From assembly GCF_008033115.1 (NCBI RefSeq), contig NZ_CP041203.1, positions 930,001 to 994,000 on the forward strand: a stretch of 64,000 bases of DNA. The letters are read 5' to 3'. The translations under genes and the position numbers were made by a program. Below, in pieces: positions 47,696 through 56,291 of the stretch (within the stretch, counting starts at the first letter, position 1; each line of letters starts with the position of its first letter). This stretch comes from Cellulomonas sp. Y8 (lineage in GTDB: Bacteria; Actinomycetota; Actinomycetes; Actinomycetales; Cellulomonadaceae). Under the pieces are notes generated by a model. That model saw only the letters and a program-made list of their open reading frames with translations, ran no database searches and had not been told where the DNA came from.

Positions 47696-48118
47696 ATGGA
47701 CGACACGCCCGACGACAACCGCGGCGGCACGGCCCCCGCACTCCTGACGCTCACCATCACCCAGGCCTCCGGCATGTACCGGATCTCCTCCGCAGGAACC
47801 ACCAAGTACTACCTCGACCTCGGCAGCGAGCACCTCGTCGTGCGCGCGTGCGGCGCCGGCTCCGGCCGGTTCCCCTTCGACAACGAGTGGTCGACCCTGC
47901 TCAGCGTCTCCTCCTACAACCTGAGCACCCGACACCTCGACCACGGCACCATCCGCGTCGGCGAACGCCCCCGGTACACGTTCGACCCCGGACCGACCTG
48001 GCCCGACCACGAGTGGCGCTGGCAGCGCATCGTCGAGTCCATCGAGCTCCTGCCCCCGCACGAGGCTGCCACCACCCGCACCCAGTTCCCCCGAGCACTG
48101 CAGGGCGGACCCGCATGA
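47696..48118 (+). CDS. hypothetical protein, coupled pair (first)
   Basis: A 140-residue soluble, beta-rich protein (ALLTLTITQASGMYRISSAG, YYLDLGSEHLVVRACG, WSTLLSVSSYNL). No family recognised. Its stop codon overlaps the start of the following gene (ATGA), so the two are translationally coupled, a layout shared by toxin-antitoxin pairs. ATG 47696 is used; a weak AGAACGG precedes it. Confidence 0.6.
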   Translation: MDDTPDDNRGGTAPALLTLTITQASGMYRISSAGTTKYYLDLGSEHLVVRACGAGSGRFPFDNEWSTLLSVSSYNLSTRHLDHGTIRVGERPRYTFDPGPTWPDHEWRWQRIVESIELLPPHEAATTRTQFPRALQGGPA

Positions 48119-48534
48119 CCGGCACACCACGCCTTCCCGACCGCCCCCGCCCCACGCCCACGATCACCGACCCGCTCATCGGTCCGCTGTGGACCATCGA
48201 CGACGTCCTGGCGATCCTCGACAGCCACGACCGCCACCACGTCCACGCCATGGTCACCCGCGGAGACCTCCTCCAGGTCCGCACCAACGACGACTGGGCC
48301 CTCTACCCCGCCTTCCAGTTCGACTGGAGCGACGTCCACCCCCCGATCAGCGCCGCCCTCCGACACCTCCGCCGCGCACCCGTCGACGGCTGGACGATCG
48401 CCACCTGGTTCTGCCAGCCAGCAGCCGAACTCGCCAACCGATCGCCCCGCGAGTGGATCTACGACCGCAACCTCGACAACACGATCGCGATCCAACTCGC
48501 AGCCGACACCGCCGCCCGCTGGTCCACCACCTGA
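48115..48534 (+). CDS. hypothetical protein, coupled pair (second), MbcA-like C-terminus
   Basis: A 139-residue protein. The N-terminal half has LWTIDDVLAILDSHDRHHVHAMV, consistent with a helical DNA-binding or dimer region. The C-terminal half (WTIATWFCQPAAELANRSPREWI, then AIQLAADTAARW) resembles the toxin-binding domain of Xre/MbcA/ParS antitoxins (DUF2384). Because the partner upstream is not a RES-domain toxin, the assignment is tentative. Confidence 0.55.
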   Translation: MTGTPRLPDRPRPTPTITDPLIGPLWTIDDVLAILDSHDRHHVHAMVTRGDLLQVRTNDDWALYPAFQFDWSDVHPPISAALRHLRRAPVDGWTIATWFCQPAAELANRSPREWIYDRNLDNTIAIQLAADTAARWSTT

Positions 48535-48667
48535 CACCGTGCGACCCGACACGACCACCAGCGATCCCTGATCCGCGATCCCCGCGGCCGATCGCTGGCC
48601 ACGTCAGCGGAACGCTGGCGCCCCGCGATCACGTCCGGTGTCCCGAGCACCGACTACCAAAGTGCTC

Positions 48668-49474
48668 ATGACCCACGCACTGACCTGGCGATCGCCGATC
48701 CACATCCCCCACGCCACGATCCGGATCGCGGACGTCCACGCGCCCCTCACCAAGCAGGAGACCTGGCGAGCCGCGCTCAACGGCCACCTGTACCTGCTCG
48801 CCGGCACCAGTACCCACCCCGATCGCACCGATCGGATCGCCGGCTACGTCGGCATCAGCGAGCACCACACCAGTGGACGCGCCTGGGCCTCCCTCACCCG
48901 CTGGGTCCGATCCATCAGCGCACTCGACATCAAGACGATCGCCCTGGTCACCCTCGACAGTCCGCACCCCGATCCCGACGTCCTGCGAGTGATCGAGTGC
49001 TCCGTGATCCGGATGCTCAACCCCGAGATCGACCTGCTCAACACCGTCTCCGCCGCGACGACCGCCACCCAGGCGCTCGGGGACCGAGGCGCACACTGGG
49101 CCAGATACGGTCACGATCTCGGCACCCACCTGCAGCAACACGCGTTCAGCGGGCGCGCCAACCGGCAGCCATCCCCCGCCCACTCGCTGCGCGAGACCGC
49201 CATCCGCGTCGTGCTGGCCTCTCAGCGAGCACTGACGGCCGACGAGATCATCCACGGCGTCCGTGCGCTCGGGGGTCTCACCTACAGCGGGACGTCGCCG
49301 CAGGCCACGGTCCGCCGCGACCTGACCATCCGTGAGACGCACGGCCACCCCGGCCCACCGCGAGTGCTGACGACCCGGCACGCCGGCCGGTGCCTGTTCT
49401 TTCCCGCCAGCCTCACCGCGACCACCGCCGTCCAGAACTACCTCGATCACCACGCTGATCCCACCGCCGCCTGA
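48668..49474 (+). CDS. GIY-YIG-like nuclease with HARE-HTH domain
   Basis: A 268-residue protein. The N-terminal domain looks like a divergent GIY-YIG nuclease: LYLLAG and GYVGIS stand for the two tripeptide strands, followed by SGRAWASLTRWVR with an arginine and a glutamate in VIECSVIRMLN. The C-terminal 85 residues match the HARE-HTH pattern (TADEIIHGVRALGGLTYSG, then TVRRDL), a winged helix found fused to restriction enzymes. A restriction or modified-DNA-targeting role is inferred. ATG 48668 is chosen; an in-frame GTG 10 codons upstream is possible. Confidence 0.6.
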   Translation: MTHALTWRSPIHIPHATIRIADVHAPLTKQETWRAALNGHLYLLAGTSTHPDRTDRIAGYVGISEHHTSGRAWASLTRWVRSISALDIKTIALVTLDSPHPDPDVLRVIECSVIRMLNPEIDLLNTVSAATTATQALGDRGAHWARYGHDLGTHLQQHAFSGRANRQPSPAHSLRETAIRVVLASQRALTADEIIHGVRALGGLTYSGTSPQATVRRDLTIRETHGHPGPPRVLTTRHAGRCLFFPASLTATTAVQNYLDHHADPTAA

Positions 49475-49835
49475 CGAACCCGCGCCATCCCCAAGGAGCT
49501 TCTTGCTCCAGACCAACCGGCTGCCGCAACTCGGCTCACGCCCCACATGACTCCCCCGGATGCGCGCTTTTCCCCCGACGCACCCCGCACCCAGCCCCCG
49601 CGTTCACAGCTTCGCCCAGACCCCAAGAAGTCAGATAAAAGAGCAGCGATCCGCCCGGACACGTTATGCCGCAGGTCACGGCTGCGATCGAGACGCGAGC
49701 GCGGTCACGCGCGACCGGCCGCACCCGGCCGAACGAAGACACGCACAGCCGTGCGTCGACTGCGCCGACCACCCACCACCGGAACGGTGCCGACTCCACG
49801 ACCCGCACCGTGCGGGTCCGCTCTGGAGACGCATC
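49475..49835. other. intergenic before the Rep-like gene
   Basis: About 360 bases with no supported gene. It has one short AT-rich patch near 49635 (AAGTCAGATAAAAGAG). I see no iteron array. Confidence 0.45.
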
Positions 49836-50594
49836 GTGCAGCACCGCCCCCGACAGCTTCCCCCGACCGCACCCGTCCGCACCGACGGGCTGCTCGCCGA
49901 CCACTCCTGGGTGCGGGTCTACCCGCACCGGCTCACCGAGCTCGCACGCACCGGCGTCCTGTCGCCCGCAGCGCTCGAGCTCCTCCTGCACCTCATGACC
50001 AGGATCAAGCCGAACTCGGCCACCGTCAGCCCCTGGATCAGCGCCACGACCGCCGCCGAGCTCGGACGGCACCCAGACACCGTCAGCGCCGCTACCACCG
50101 AGCTCCGCACCAGCCACGTCCTGACCAAGGACTCCCTGCACGGCACCACGAGCCTCCGGCTCGACCCGACCCTGGTCTACCGGGGCGACAGCAGCGAGCA
50201 CAGGGACACGCTCCGGGCCTCGCACATCGCGCCGCCGCCCAACCGATGGGTCAAGGTGTTCACCCCCAGCCTGCGCCAACTCATTGCCGACGACCTCGCC
50301 GGGAGCCGCATCCGCGTACTCCTACGCCTCATCGCGCTCATCGACACCGGCAGCACCACCCCGGCACTCGGGTCGCCGCGCGCCGCCGCTGCGTACATCG
50401 ACATGAGCCGGGCCGCCTGGTCCGGCGCCCTTCACTCCCTCGAGCAGGCGGGGTACATCCACCGCACCGCCGCCAGCAACACCGGACCAGTCACCGTGCA
50501 CCCCGCATACGCATTCCGCGGCAGCTCAGACGCACGCAAAGACGCTCGAACCGCGTGGAACCGACCAGTACGGGACGCCGGACGAAGGGCCTAA
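49836..50594 (+). CDS. winged-helix protein, possible replication initiator
   Basis: A 252-residue protein with two helix-turn-helix-like halves. The first is ALELLLHLMTRIKPNSATV followed by AAELGRHPDTVSAATTEL; the second is RVLLRLIALIDTG followed by AAAYIDMSRAAWSGALHSLEQAGYIHR. Two similar winged helices in tandem are the architecture of Rep_3-type plasmid initiators and of some element regulators. GTG 49836 follows GGAG at proper spacing. Without iterons nearby I cannot prove replication; a regulator is the main alternative. Confidence 0.55.
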   Translation: MQHRPRQLPPTAPVRTDGLLADHSWVRVYPHRLTELARTGVLSPAALELLLHLMTRIKPNSATVSPWISATTAAELGRHPDTVSAATTELRTSHVLTKDSLHGTTSLRLDPTLVYRGDSSEHRDTLRASHIAPPPNRWVKVFTPSLRQLIADDLAGSRIRVLLRLIALIDTGSTTPALGSPRAAAAYIDMSRAAWSGALHSLEQAGYIHRTAASNTGPVTVHPAYAFRGSSDARKDARTAWNRPVRDAGRRA

Positions 50595-51009
50595 GCCCAT
50601 CCGCCATGCCCGTCGATCAAGAACGACGAGGAGACACGACCTCGCGGGACGAAGCACGATCGCGGTGCCGGTACGCATGAGCCAGGCCCCGCGGTCGTGG
50701 CTCACCGTCGATGCCCCGGGCTAGCTCGACGCCCTCAGCAACCGCCAGGCACTGCGGTTCGTGCTCCAGCGCGTCGCCGGAAGCACTTTTCTCCACGAGC
50801 CTGAGGAACCGTCTCCGCCGTCTGGCGGTGCGAGCTCAACGCCGAGACGATGCGGAAGACTTCACCAGCGCGGAGCCGACGGCGCCCGAGACGAGTGCAA
50901 CCAACAGTGAGCCGGCTCCGGGGATCGAGACGCAGAAGGCACCGCAACGCACGCACCGGATGCGAACCGCTGCTCCCGACGGAGGGCGGGCCGCCTGTAC
51001 CGTCGCGTC
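50595..51009. other. intergenic, no supported gene
   Basis: About 415 bases. Frames on both strands are short and unconvincing. A -10 box TACCGT (50998-51003) at its right end serves the next gene. Confidence 0.45.
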
Positions 51010-51240
51010 GTGCACAACCCCGAGCAACAGCCGGCATGGCAGCGCGACTTCGGGTCGCGCCTCCAACAGCTGCGCACCGAGTCCGCCCTCACGCAGGAAC
51101 AGCTAGCCTCCGCCTCCGGGCTGGACCGGACCTACATCGCCGGAGTCGAACGCGGACGACGCAACCCCACCCTGGTCACGATCCGACGGCTCGCTATGAC
51201 GCTGGACATCAGCCCCGCCGACTTCTTCGAACGCCCCTGA
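51010..51240 (+). CDS. XRE-family regulator (C-protein-like)
   Basis: A 76-residue protein that is essentially one XRE domain: SRLQQLRTESALTQEQLASASGLDRTYIAGVERGRRNP is the recognisable core (spread over residues 15-53). Proteins of this size are controller proteins of restriction systems or phage-type repressors. GTG 51010 lies 6 bases after TACCGT, so it is likely translated from a leaderless transcript. The restriction genes lie 1.7 kb downstream on the other strand; a link is possible but unproven. Confidence 0.75.
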   Translation: MHNPEQQPAWQRDFGSRLQQLRTESALTQEQLASASGLDRTYIAGVERGRRNPTLVTIRRLAMTLDISPADFFERP

Positions 51241-51290
51241 TCTCAGGACCGCTCAAACGCCCCCGAACGGCCGGCGTCTAGGGTCTTCTC

Positions 51291-52409
51291 GTGAACGCGA
51301 ACCGAAGAACGGTGCGCCGCCAGCACACCGTCTCCAAGTTCTACCTCAAGGGCTTCGCCGCCGAGGAGAAGACCCTCACACGCCTCGTCCTGGAGACCGG
51401 CAAGTCGCACCCGATCTCCGTCAACGACGCCACCGTCGTCAAGGACTTCTACTCCGTCGAGGACGAAGGCCACCTCGACGACTTCTTCGAAAGACGATTC
51501 GCCGAGATCGAAGACCCCGCCGCCATCGCCCTACGCCATGCCATCGACCTCGCATGGCCCCTCGCGCCCCGTGAGCGAGAAGCCATGGCCACCTGGATCG
51601 CCCTGCAGCACCTGCGCGGCCACGCCTTGCGTGACGCCACGACCGAGATCCAGTCGCTCATGTACCAGCTCCTGGTCGGCTCGGCCGGCAAGCGCGCCCT
51701 GCGCCAGCACATCGAACGAGCCGAGAACACTCCCTGCTCGCCCGCCCGCGTGGACGCCGAGTGGGACGACCTCACCCAACCCGGTGGCACCCGCATCCGA
51801 CCCGACGCCCGCGACCACCTGCGCCTCATCGTCGACCTGCTCGAGACGACCCGCGAACGCCTGTCCAACCACCGATGGGCGCTGCAGGTCTTCGATCGGA
51901 GGACGCTCCTAACCGCCGACCACCCGGTCTCTTTGGTTGCCGCCGAAGACCACCCCAGCTGGCAGGGGGTCGGCATCGCCAACGCAGGCGGATTCGTCCT
52001 GCCGCTGTCCCGCCGGCGCAGTCTCGTCATCGTCCCGAGCGCACACCCGCAGCGCGACGTCCTCGGCCCCGGCACGACACACCTCGCGCGGGAGATCAAC
52101 GCTCTGACGCTCCAAACCGCACGACGCCACGCCTACCACCACCCCGCCGACGCAACGCTCGCCGCCCTACCCACTCGCTGGACGCCCCGCACTCGAGAAC
52201 TCCACCCCGACTTCGGCGACGACTTCATCAATCCAGACCGGGAACTCACCGAGACCTCCCCCGTCGACCAGGGACGCGTCGATCTGGGCGCGGGCGTCAC
52301 CCTCGCCGACTTGCCTTGGCCCATCCCCGGACGACAGTTCCGTTGGGCCGAGCCACGCCCGGCACCCGCCGACACCGACACCGACGAGCACGCGCCCGAG
52401 CCTGTCTGA
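51291..52409 (+). CDS. DUF4238 family protein
   Basis: A 372-residue protein with the DUF4238 N-terminal signature RRQHTVSKFYLKGFA, a middle region of helices (ATWIALQHLRGHALRD) and the late ALQVFDRRTLLTADHPVSL strand followed by FVLPLSRRRSLVI. The family is widespread, often next to defence genes, and may bind nucleotides or nucleic acid; no activity is established. GTG 51291 stands 6 bases after TAGGGT, suggesting a leaderless transcript. The Pro/Asp-rich last 30 residues look disordered. Confidence 0.8.
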   Translation: MNANRRTVRRQHTVSKFYLKGFAAEEKTLTRLVLETGKSHPISVNDATVVKDFYSVEDEGHLDDFFERRFAEIEDPAAIALRHAIDLAWPLAPREREAMATWIALQHLRGHALRDATTEIQSLMYQLLVGSAGKRALRQHIERAENTPCSPARVDAEWDDLTQPGGTRIRPDARDHLRLIVDLLETTRERLSNHRWALQVFDRRTLLTADHPVSLVAAEDHPSWQGVGIANAGGFVLPLSRRRSLVIVPSAHPQRDVLGPGTTHLAREINALTLQTARRHAYHHPADATLAALPTRWTPRTRELHPDFGDDFINPDRELTETSPVDQGRVDLGAGVTLADLPWPIPGRQFRWAEPRPAPADTDTDEHAPEPV

Positions 52410-52416
52410 CGGCGGC

Positions 52417-52733
52417 TCAGGCGGAGTCTTCGGTGTGGCATAGGCGGACGGCGGCGGTCGAGCAGCTCACGCTGCATGCTCGACAAAAGCTCTCCATCAT
52501 GGTGTTGTCCACGCTCGAGGCGACCCGGCCCATCGACCCGAGCAGCCCGGCTTGGCGCAGCCGGTGCCCGAAGATCCACGACGTGTACTGGCTGCCGCGG
52601 TCCGCGTGGACGATCGCCCCGGGTGCGGGGTGGCGCCGCCAGATCGCCATCTGTACCGCGTCGACGACCCGCTCGGAGCGCATGTGGTCGGCGATCGACC
52701 AGCGGGGTCTTCAAGGATTGCGGAGCAGCAGGT
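52417..52733 (-). pseudogene. IS3-family transposase fragment
   Basis: The C-terminal half of an IS3 OrfB (DDE) transposase: VHADRGSQYTS carries the second Asp, and DNTMMESF the Glu. After ESF the frame breaks and homologous sequence (SSMQRELLDR) continues one base out of register. The N-terminal half and intact ends are absent. It lies between the DUF4238 gene and hsdR and shows that this part of the island has been rearranged. Confidence 0.75.
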
Positions 52734-52967
52734 CAGCGCCCACTTTCTACGAAGCCGCGTGACGGTCCGCACCCGTCTCACCACGGATTCAGCACCCACC
52801 CATTTCGGGCGCGAACTGCGCCCCATAGGCACCGTCAGGAGCGAGCCGCCTGACTCCCGGAGCGTGAAGCACCGCTCCGGCCGACCGTGGAGCGGCTCCT
52901 CGAACTGACCCGCCCGGGGCGGTCCAGAGACCGACCCGGCCCGCCCGACCACGCGCTCCTGCAGTGG

Positions 52968-55900
52968 CTAAACGTCGCCACTCGACACGAGCTGCTGGGC
53001 CACGTGGCGAGCGAACACGGGGTCAGAGTGGATGCGCGCCACCACATCGTCGGCGATCCGGTTCACGTCAATGGGTCCGGCGAGCTCAACTGGCGGACCC
53101 TGCGAGAACTGGACGTCCACTCGTCCGTCGTACGCGCTCTCGCCGTTGTCGCCGTAGGCGGTGAGCACGTGATCCATGACGAGCTGCACCTTCGACGTGA
53201 AGATCTCGACGGTGTACGGCGTCTCGGGCAAGCCCTGGTCCAGGATGCGCCGAATCGTGCTGTCGACGTCGTTCTTGACGTCGACCTTGCGACGCCAGTC
53301 CTGGACGAGCTTGTCGTGGAGACGCTCCAGCAACTTCTTGGCGCTGGCCTTCACCGTCTCGCGCTCGTCGTCAGTCAGCACCGGTTCGGGCTGAGTCAAG
53401 AGGTCGAAGATCGCGAGCTCTTCCTCGGTTAGTCCCTCCCGTGCGCAACGCTCCTCTTCCTTCGTCAGGGTTTGGGACAGTTCGACCAGGCGGCGGAGGT
53501 ATTCGTCAATGTTCACGCTGCCGGCGTTGTAGTCGTCAATGAGCTGCTCGATCCGCTCGACCAACTCGTACCGGGTCGGGTTGCGCACCGCCGCGCCGAT
53601 CGCCTGCTGACGGAGCAACTGCGCCAGCCGATCGGTCTCTGCTCGCTCGCGGCCTGCGAACCTGGCGGCCAGGCCCTCGAAGTCGATCTGCGACAGATCA
53701 ATCAGGGGGTCCGGCTTCGTCCCCTCGGCCGCTGCCCGGATGACGTACTCCTCGGCACCCACCGACCGGTCGAGCAAGGCGTCGACCGCATCGGCGACGG
53801 CTCCGATGTCGGCCTCGGGCGGGCGCGTGACCTCCGCGACGCGTTCGGCGATCACCCGGATCGCGGCGACGTTGCCCTGCTGGGCAGCGGCTCTCGGATC
53901 GGGCAGCAGGGCCTTGAAGAGCTTGCGGGCCTGACGGGCCTTCTGCTGGAAGTCGGTGCGCGTCTCCTCGTCCACGAGTAGCGCCTCGACGGCGGCGTCG
54001 CGCTTGGCCACGTGGTCGAACCCTTCGGCGTCGCGCATCGCCGCGAGGTCCACTCCAACGCCCGAGCAGAAGTCGAACACCGCTGCCACGGCCGCATCCA
54101 GCTCGCCCGCGAGGGCGTCGATGATCTCGATGGGCGACTCGCCGGCGTTGGCGGCCCCGTAGATCGCCAGGGCCTTCTCCAGGTTCCTGAAGACGCCGAC
54201 GTAGTCGACGATGAGACCGTTGTCCTTCTCCGGGAAGACACGGTTGGCGCGGGCGATCGTCTGCATCAGGGTGTGGTTGCGCATCGGTCGGTCGAGGTAC
54301 ACGGTCGAGACGCTGGGAGCGTCGAAGCCGGTCATCCACATCGCGCAGACGAACACCAGCCGCAGCGGGTCGTCCGGGTCCTTGAACTTCTCGGCGAGGT
54401 CCTCCCGGTTCATCCGCTCGCGGTGCGGGCGGATGTCGAGACCGAGGTCGTCGAGCATCTTGAGCTCGTTCTGGCTCTGCGAGACCACCACCGCCATGTC
54501 GGTGGTCTCCATCAGCTCGATTCGCGACGCCAGCCAGGGGCGCTCCAGCTCGGGAAGCGCATCGTGCTCAGCCCTCAACTCGTCCAGATGTTCGGCCCAC
54601 GCCTCCCGGACCAGGTTGTACATCCGTACAGCGGCGGCCTTGTCGAGCCCGACGTACATCGCCTTGCCGCTGAATCCGCGGCCGACGAAGTGAGCGACAA
54701 GGTCCTTGGCGATGGTCTTCAGGCGCTCGGGACGGGTCAGCAACGTGTACTGGGTGCCGAAGGCGCGTGCCAGCTGGCCCTCGGCGTCTTCGTCGAGCTC
54801 GGCCTCCTCGAGGAGGGCATTGAGTTCGTCGGAGAAGTTCTCGTTGACCAGTTGGAGTTCGGGGATGCGGTTCTCGTAGTAGAGCGGGACCGTCGCGCCG
54901 TCCTCGATGGCGTCGCGGAAGTTGTAGACGCTGACGTAGTCGCCGAACTGCTCGCGGGTGGCCTGTTCCTCGCCGGCGATCAGCGGGGTGCCGGTGAAGC
55001 CCATCATCGAGGCGTGCGGCAGCGCAGTGCGCATGTTGAGGGCGAGTGTGTCGTACTGGCTGCGGTGCGCCTCATCGGTGATGACGATGACGTCGGAGCG
55101 ATTCGACAGCACCGGCATCTGCCGCTCCCCCAGCGCCTTGGAGGGCTGGAACTTCTGGATGAGTGTGAACACGTACCGGTGGTCGGCGGCCAGCAGCTCG
55201 CGCAGGTGCGCGACGGACTGGGCATGCACCCGGGCCTCGGGCGAGATCGCACCGGCGTCCGCGAACTCGCCGTGGAGCTGAGTGTCGAGCTCGGTGCGGT
55301 CGGTGACCATGACGAAGGTCCACTTGCCTGGCACCTGGCGCAGCACCTTCTGGGTGAACCACAGCATCGACAGCGACTTGCCCGAGCCTTGCGTGTGCCA
55401 GAAGACGCCGAGTCGCGTGTCCTGCTCGGCGCGCGCGCGGTGGAGGTTGTCGATGGCTGCGTTGACGCCGAGGTACTGGTGGGAGCGCGCCATGACCTTG
55501 ATCAGGCCGCCGGGGCGTTCCATGTACGCCATGAAGTTCTCGAGCAGGTCCAGCAGGACCGCGGGGTCGCAGGTGCCTCGTAGCGCCGTTTCCAGCGCGA
55601 CCGCCCCGCGGGCGCCATGGGCGTCGATGACCAACCAGTCGTTGAAGAACTCCCACGGCGCGTAGGTGGACCCGACCTTGGCCTGACTGCCGTTGGACAG
55701 CAGCACGAAGCAGTTCGGGATGAACAGCTTCGGAATGGTGTCGCGGTAGTCGGTCAGGTTGTTGTCGTACGCCGACTTGACCGACTCGTTGGGTTCCTTG
55801 AATTCCATCACCACCAACGGGATGCCGTTGACGAAAAGCGCGACATCGAGGCGCCGGCTGTGCAGGTTGCCCTTGACCCACATCTGCTGCACAGCCAGCA

Positions 55901-56291
55901 GGTCGTTGTTCGTCGGGAGACCAAAGTCCAGGAACCTGAGCGTCTCGATCTGTTGCTCGCCGCGGTCGTCCGTCCACTCGGCCCGGTAACCGTCACGGAG
56001 GAGTTCGTGCACCTCTCGGTTGGCACGCACCCGGTCCATGACCGTACGGTCCTTCGTCAGGGCCTCGATAGCCTCGTTGATCGCCGCGTCAGGGACGTGC
56101 TCGGGGTTGAGCTTGCGCATCGCGAACCGCAGCCGGTGAGTGAGCACGACGTCGTGCTGCGAGTCACGACCGACCGTTCCTTCCGGCCCGAGGACCTCGT
56201 GGAACGCGTCAACCGGCGCCCAGCCGAGCTGTTCCAGCAACTCCATGCTCGGCTTCTCCACGTACAGGTACTCCGCCCCCGTCGGCACCAT
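52968..56291 (-). CDS. hsdR: type I restriction enzyme, HsdR (motor and nuclease)
   Basis: A 1107-residue restriction subunit. The N-terminal PD-(D/E)xK nuclease has Asp149, Glu163 and Lys165 (LDVALFV then VMEFKEP). The SF2 translocase follows: Walker A QGSGKS at 301-306, DEAH at 406-409, then GFTGTP and later helicase motifs around PRMRNHTLMQTIARANR-type residues near 670. A long helical C-terminus serves for complex assembly. ATG 56291 shares a base with the HsdS stop, so the two are coupled. All key residues are present. With HsdS and a methylase it would cut DNA after translocation; no methylase gene is adjacent. Confidence 0.93.
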   Translation of the reverse strand: MVPTGAEYLYVEKPSMELLEQLGWAPVDAFHEVLGPEGTVGRDSQHDVVLTHRLRFAMRKLNPEHVPDAAINEAIEALTKDRTVMDRVRANREVHELLRDGYRAEWTDDRGEQQIETLRFLDFGLPTNNDLLAVQQMWVKGNLHSRRLDVALFVNGIPLVVMEFKEPNESVKSAYDNNLTDYRDTIPKLFIPNCFVLLSNGSQAKVGSTYAPWEFFNDWLVIDAHGARGAVALETALRGTCDPAVLLDLLENFMAYMERPGGLIKVMARSHQYLGVNAAIDNLHRARAEQDTRLGVFWHTQGSGKSLSMLWFTQKVLRQVPGKWTFVMVTDRTELDTQLHGEFADAGAISPEARVHAQSVAHLRELLAADHRYVFTLIQKFQPSKALGERQMPVLSNRSDVIVITDEAHRSQYDTLALNMRTALPHASMMGFTGTPLIAGEEQATREQFGDYVSVYNFRDAIEDGATVPLYYENRIPELQLVNENFSDELNALLEEAELDEDAEGQLARAFGTQYTLLTRPERLKTIAKDLVAHFVGRGFSGKAMYVGLDKAAAVRMYNLVREAWAEHLDELRAEHDALPELERPWLASRIELMETTDMAVVVSQSQNELKMLDDLGLDIRPHRERMNREDLAEKFKDPDDPLRLVFVCAMWMTGFDAPSVSTVYLDRPMRNHTLMQTIARANRVFPEKDNGLIVDYVGVFRNLEKALAIYGAANAGESPIEIIDALAGELDAAVAAVFDFCSGVGVDLAAMRDAEGFDHVAKRDAAVEALLVDEETRTDFQQKARQARKLFKALLPDPRAAAQQGNVAAIRVIAERVAEVTRPPEADIGAVADAVDALLDRSVGAEEYVIRAAAEGTKPDPLIDLSQIDFEGLAARFAGRERAETDRLAQLLRQQAIGAAVRNPTRYELVERIEQLIDDYNAGSVNIDEYLRRLVELSQTLTKEEERCAREGLTEEELAIFDLLTQPEPVLTDDERETVKASAKKLLERLHDKLVQDWRRKVDVKNDVDSTIRRILDQGLPETPYTVEIFTSKVQLVMDHVLTAYGDNGESAYDGRVDVQFSQGPPVELAGPIDVNRIADDVVARIHSDPVFARHVAQQLVSSGDV

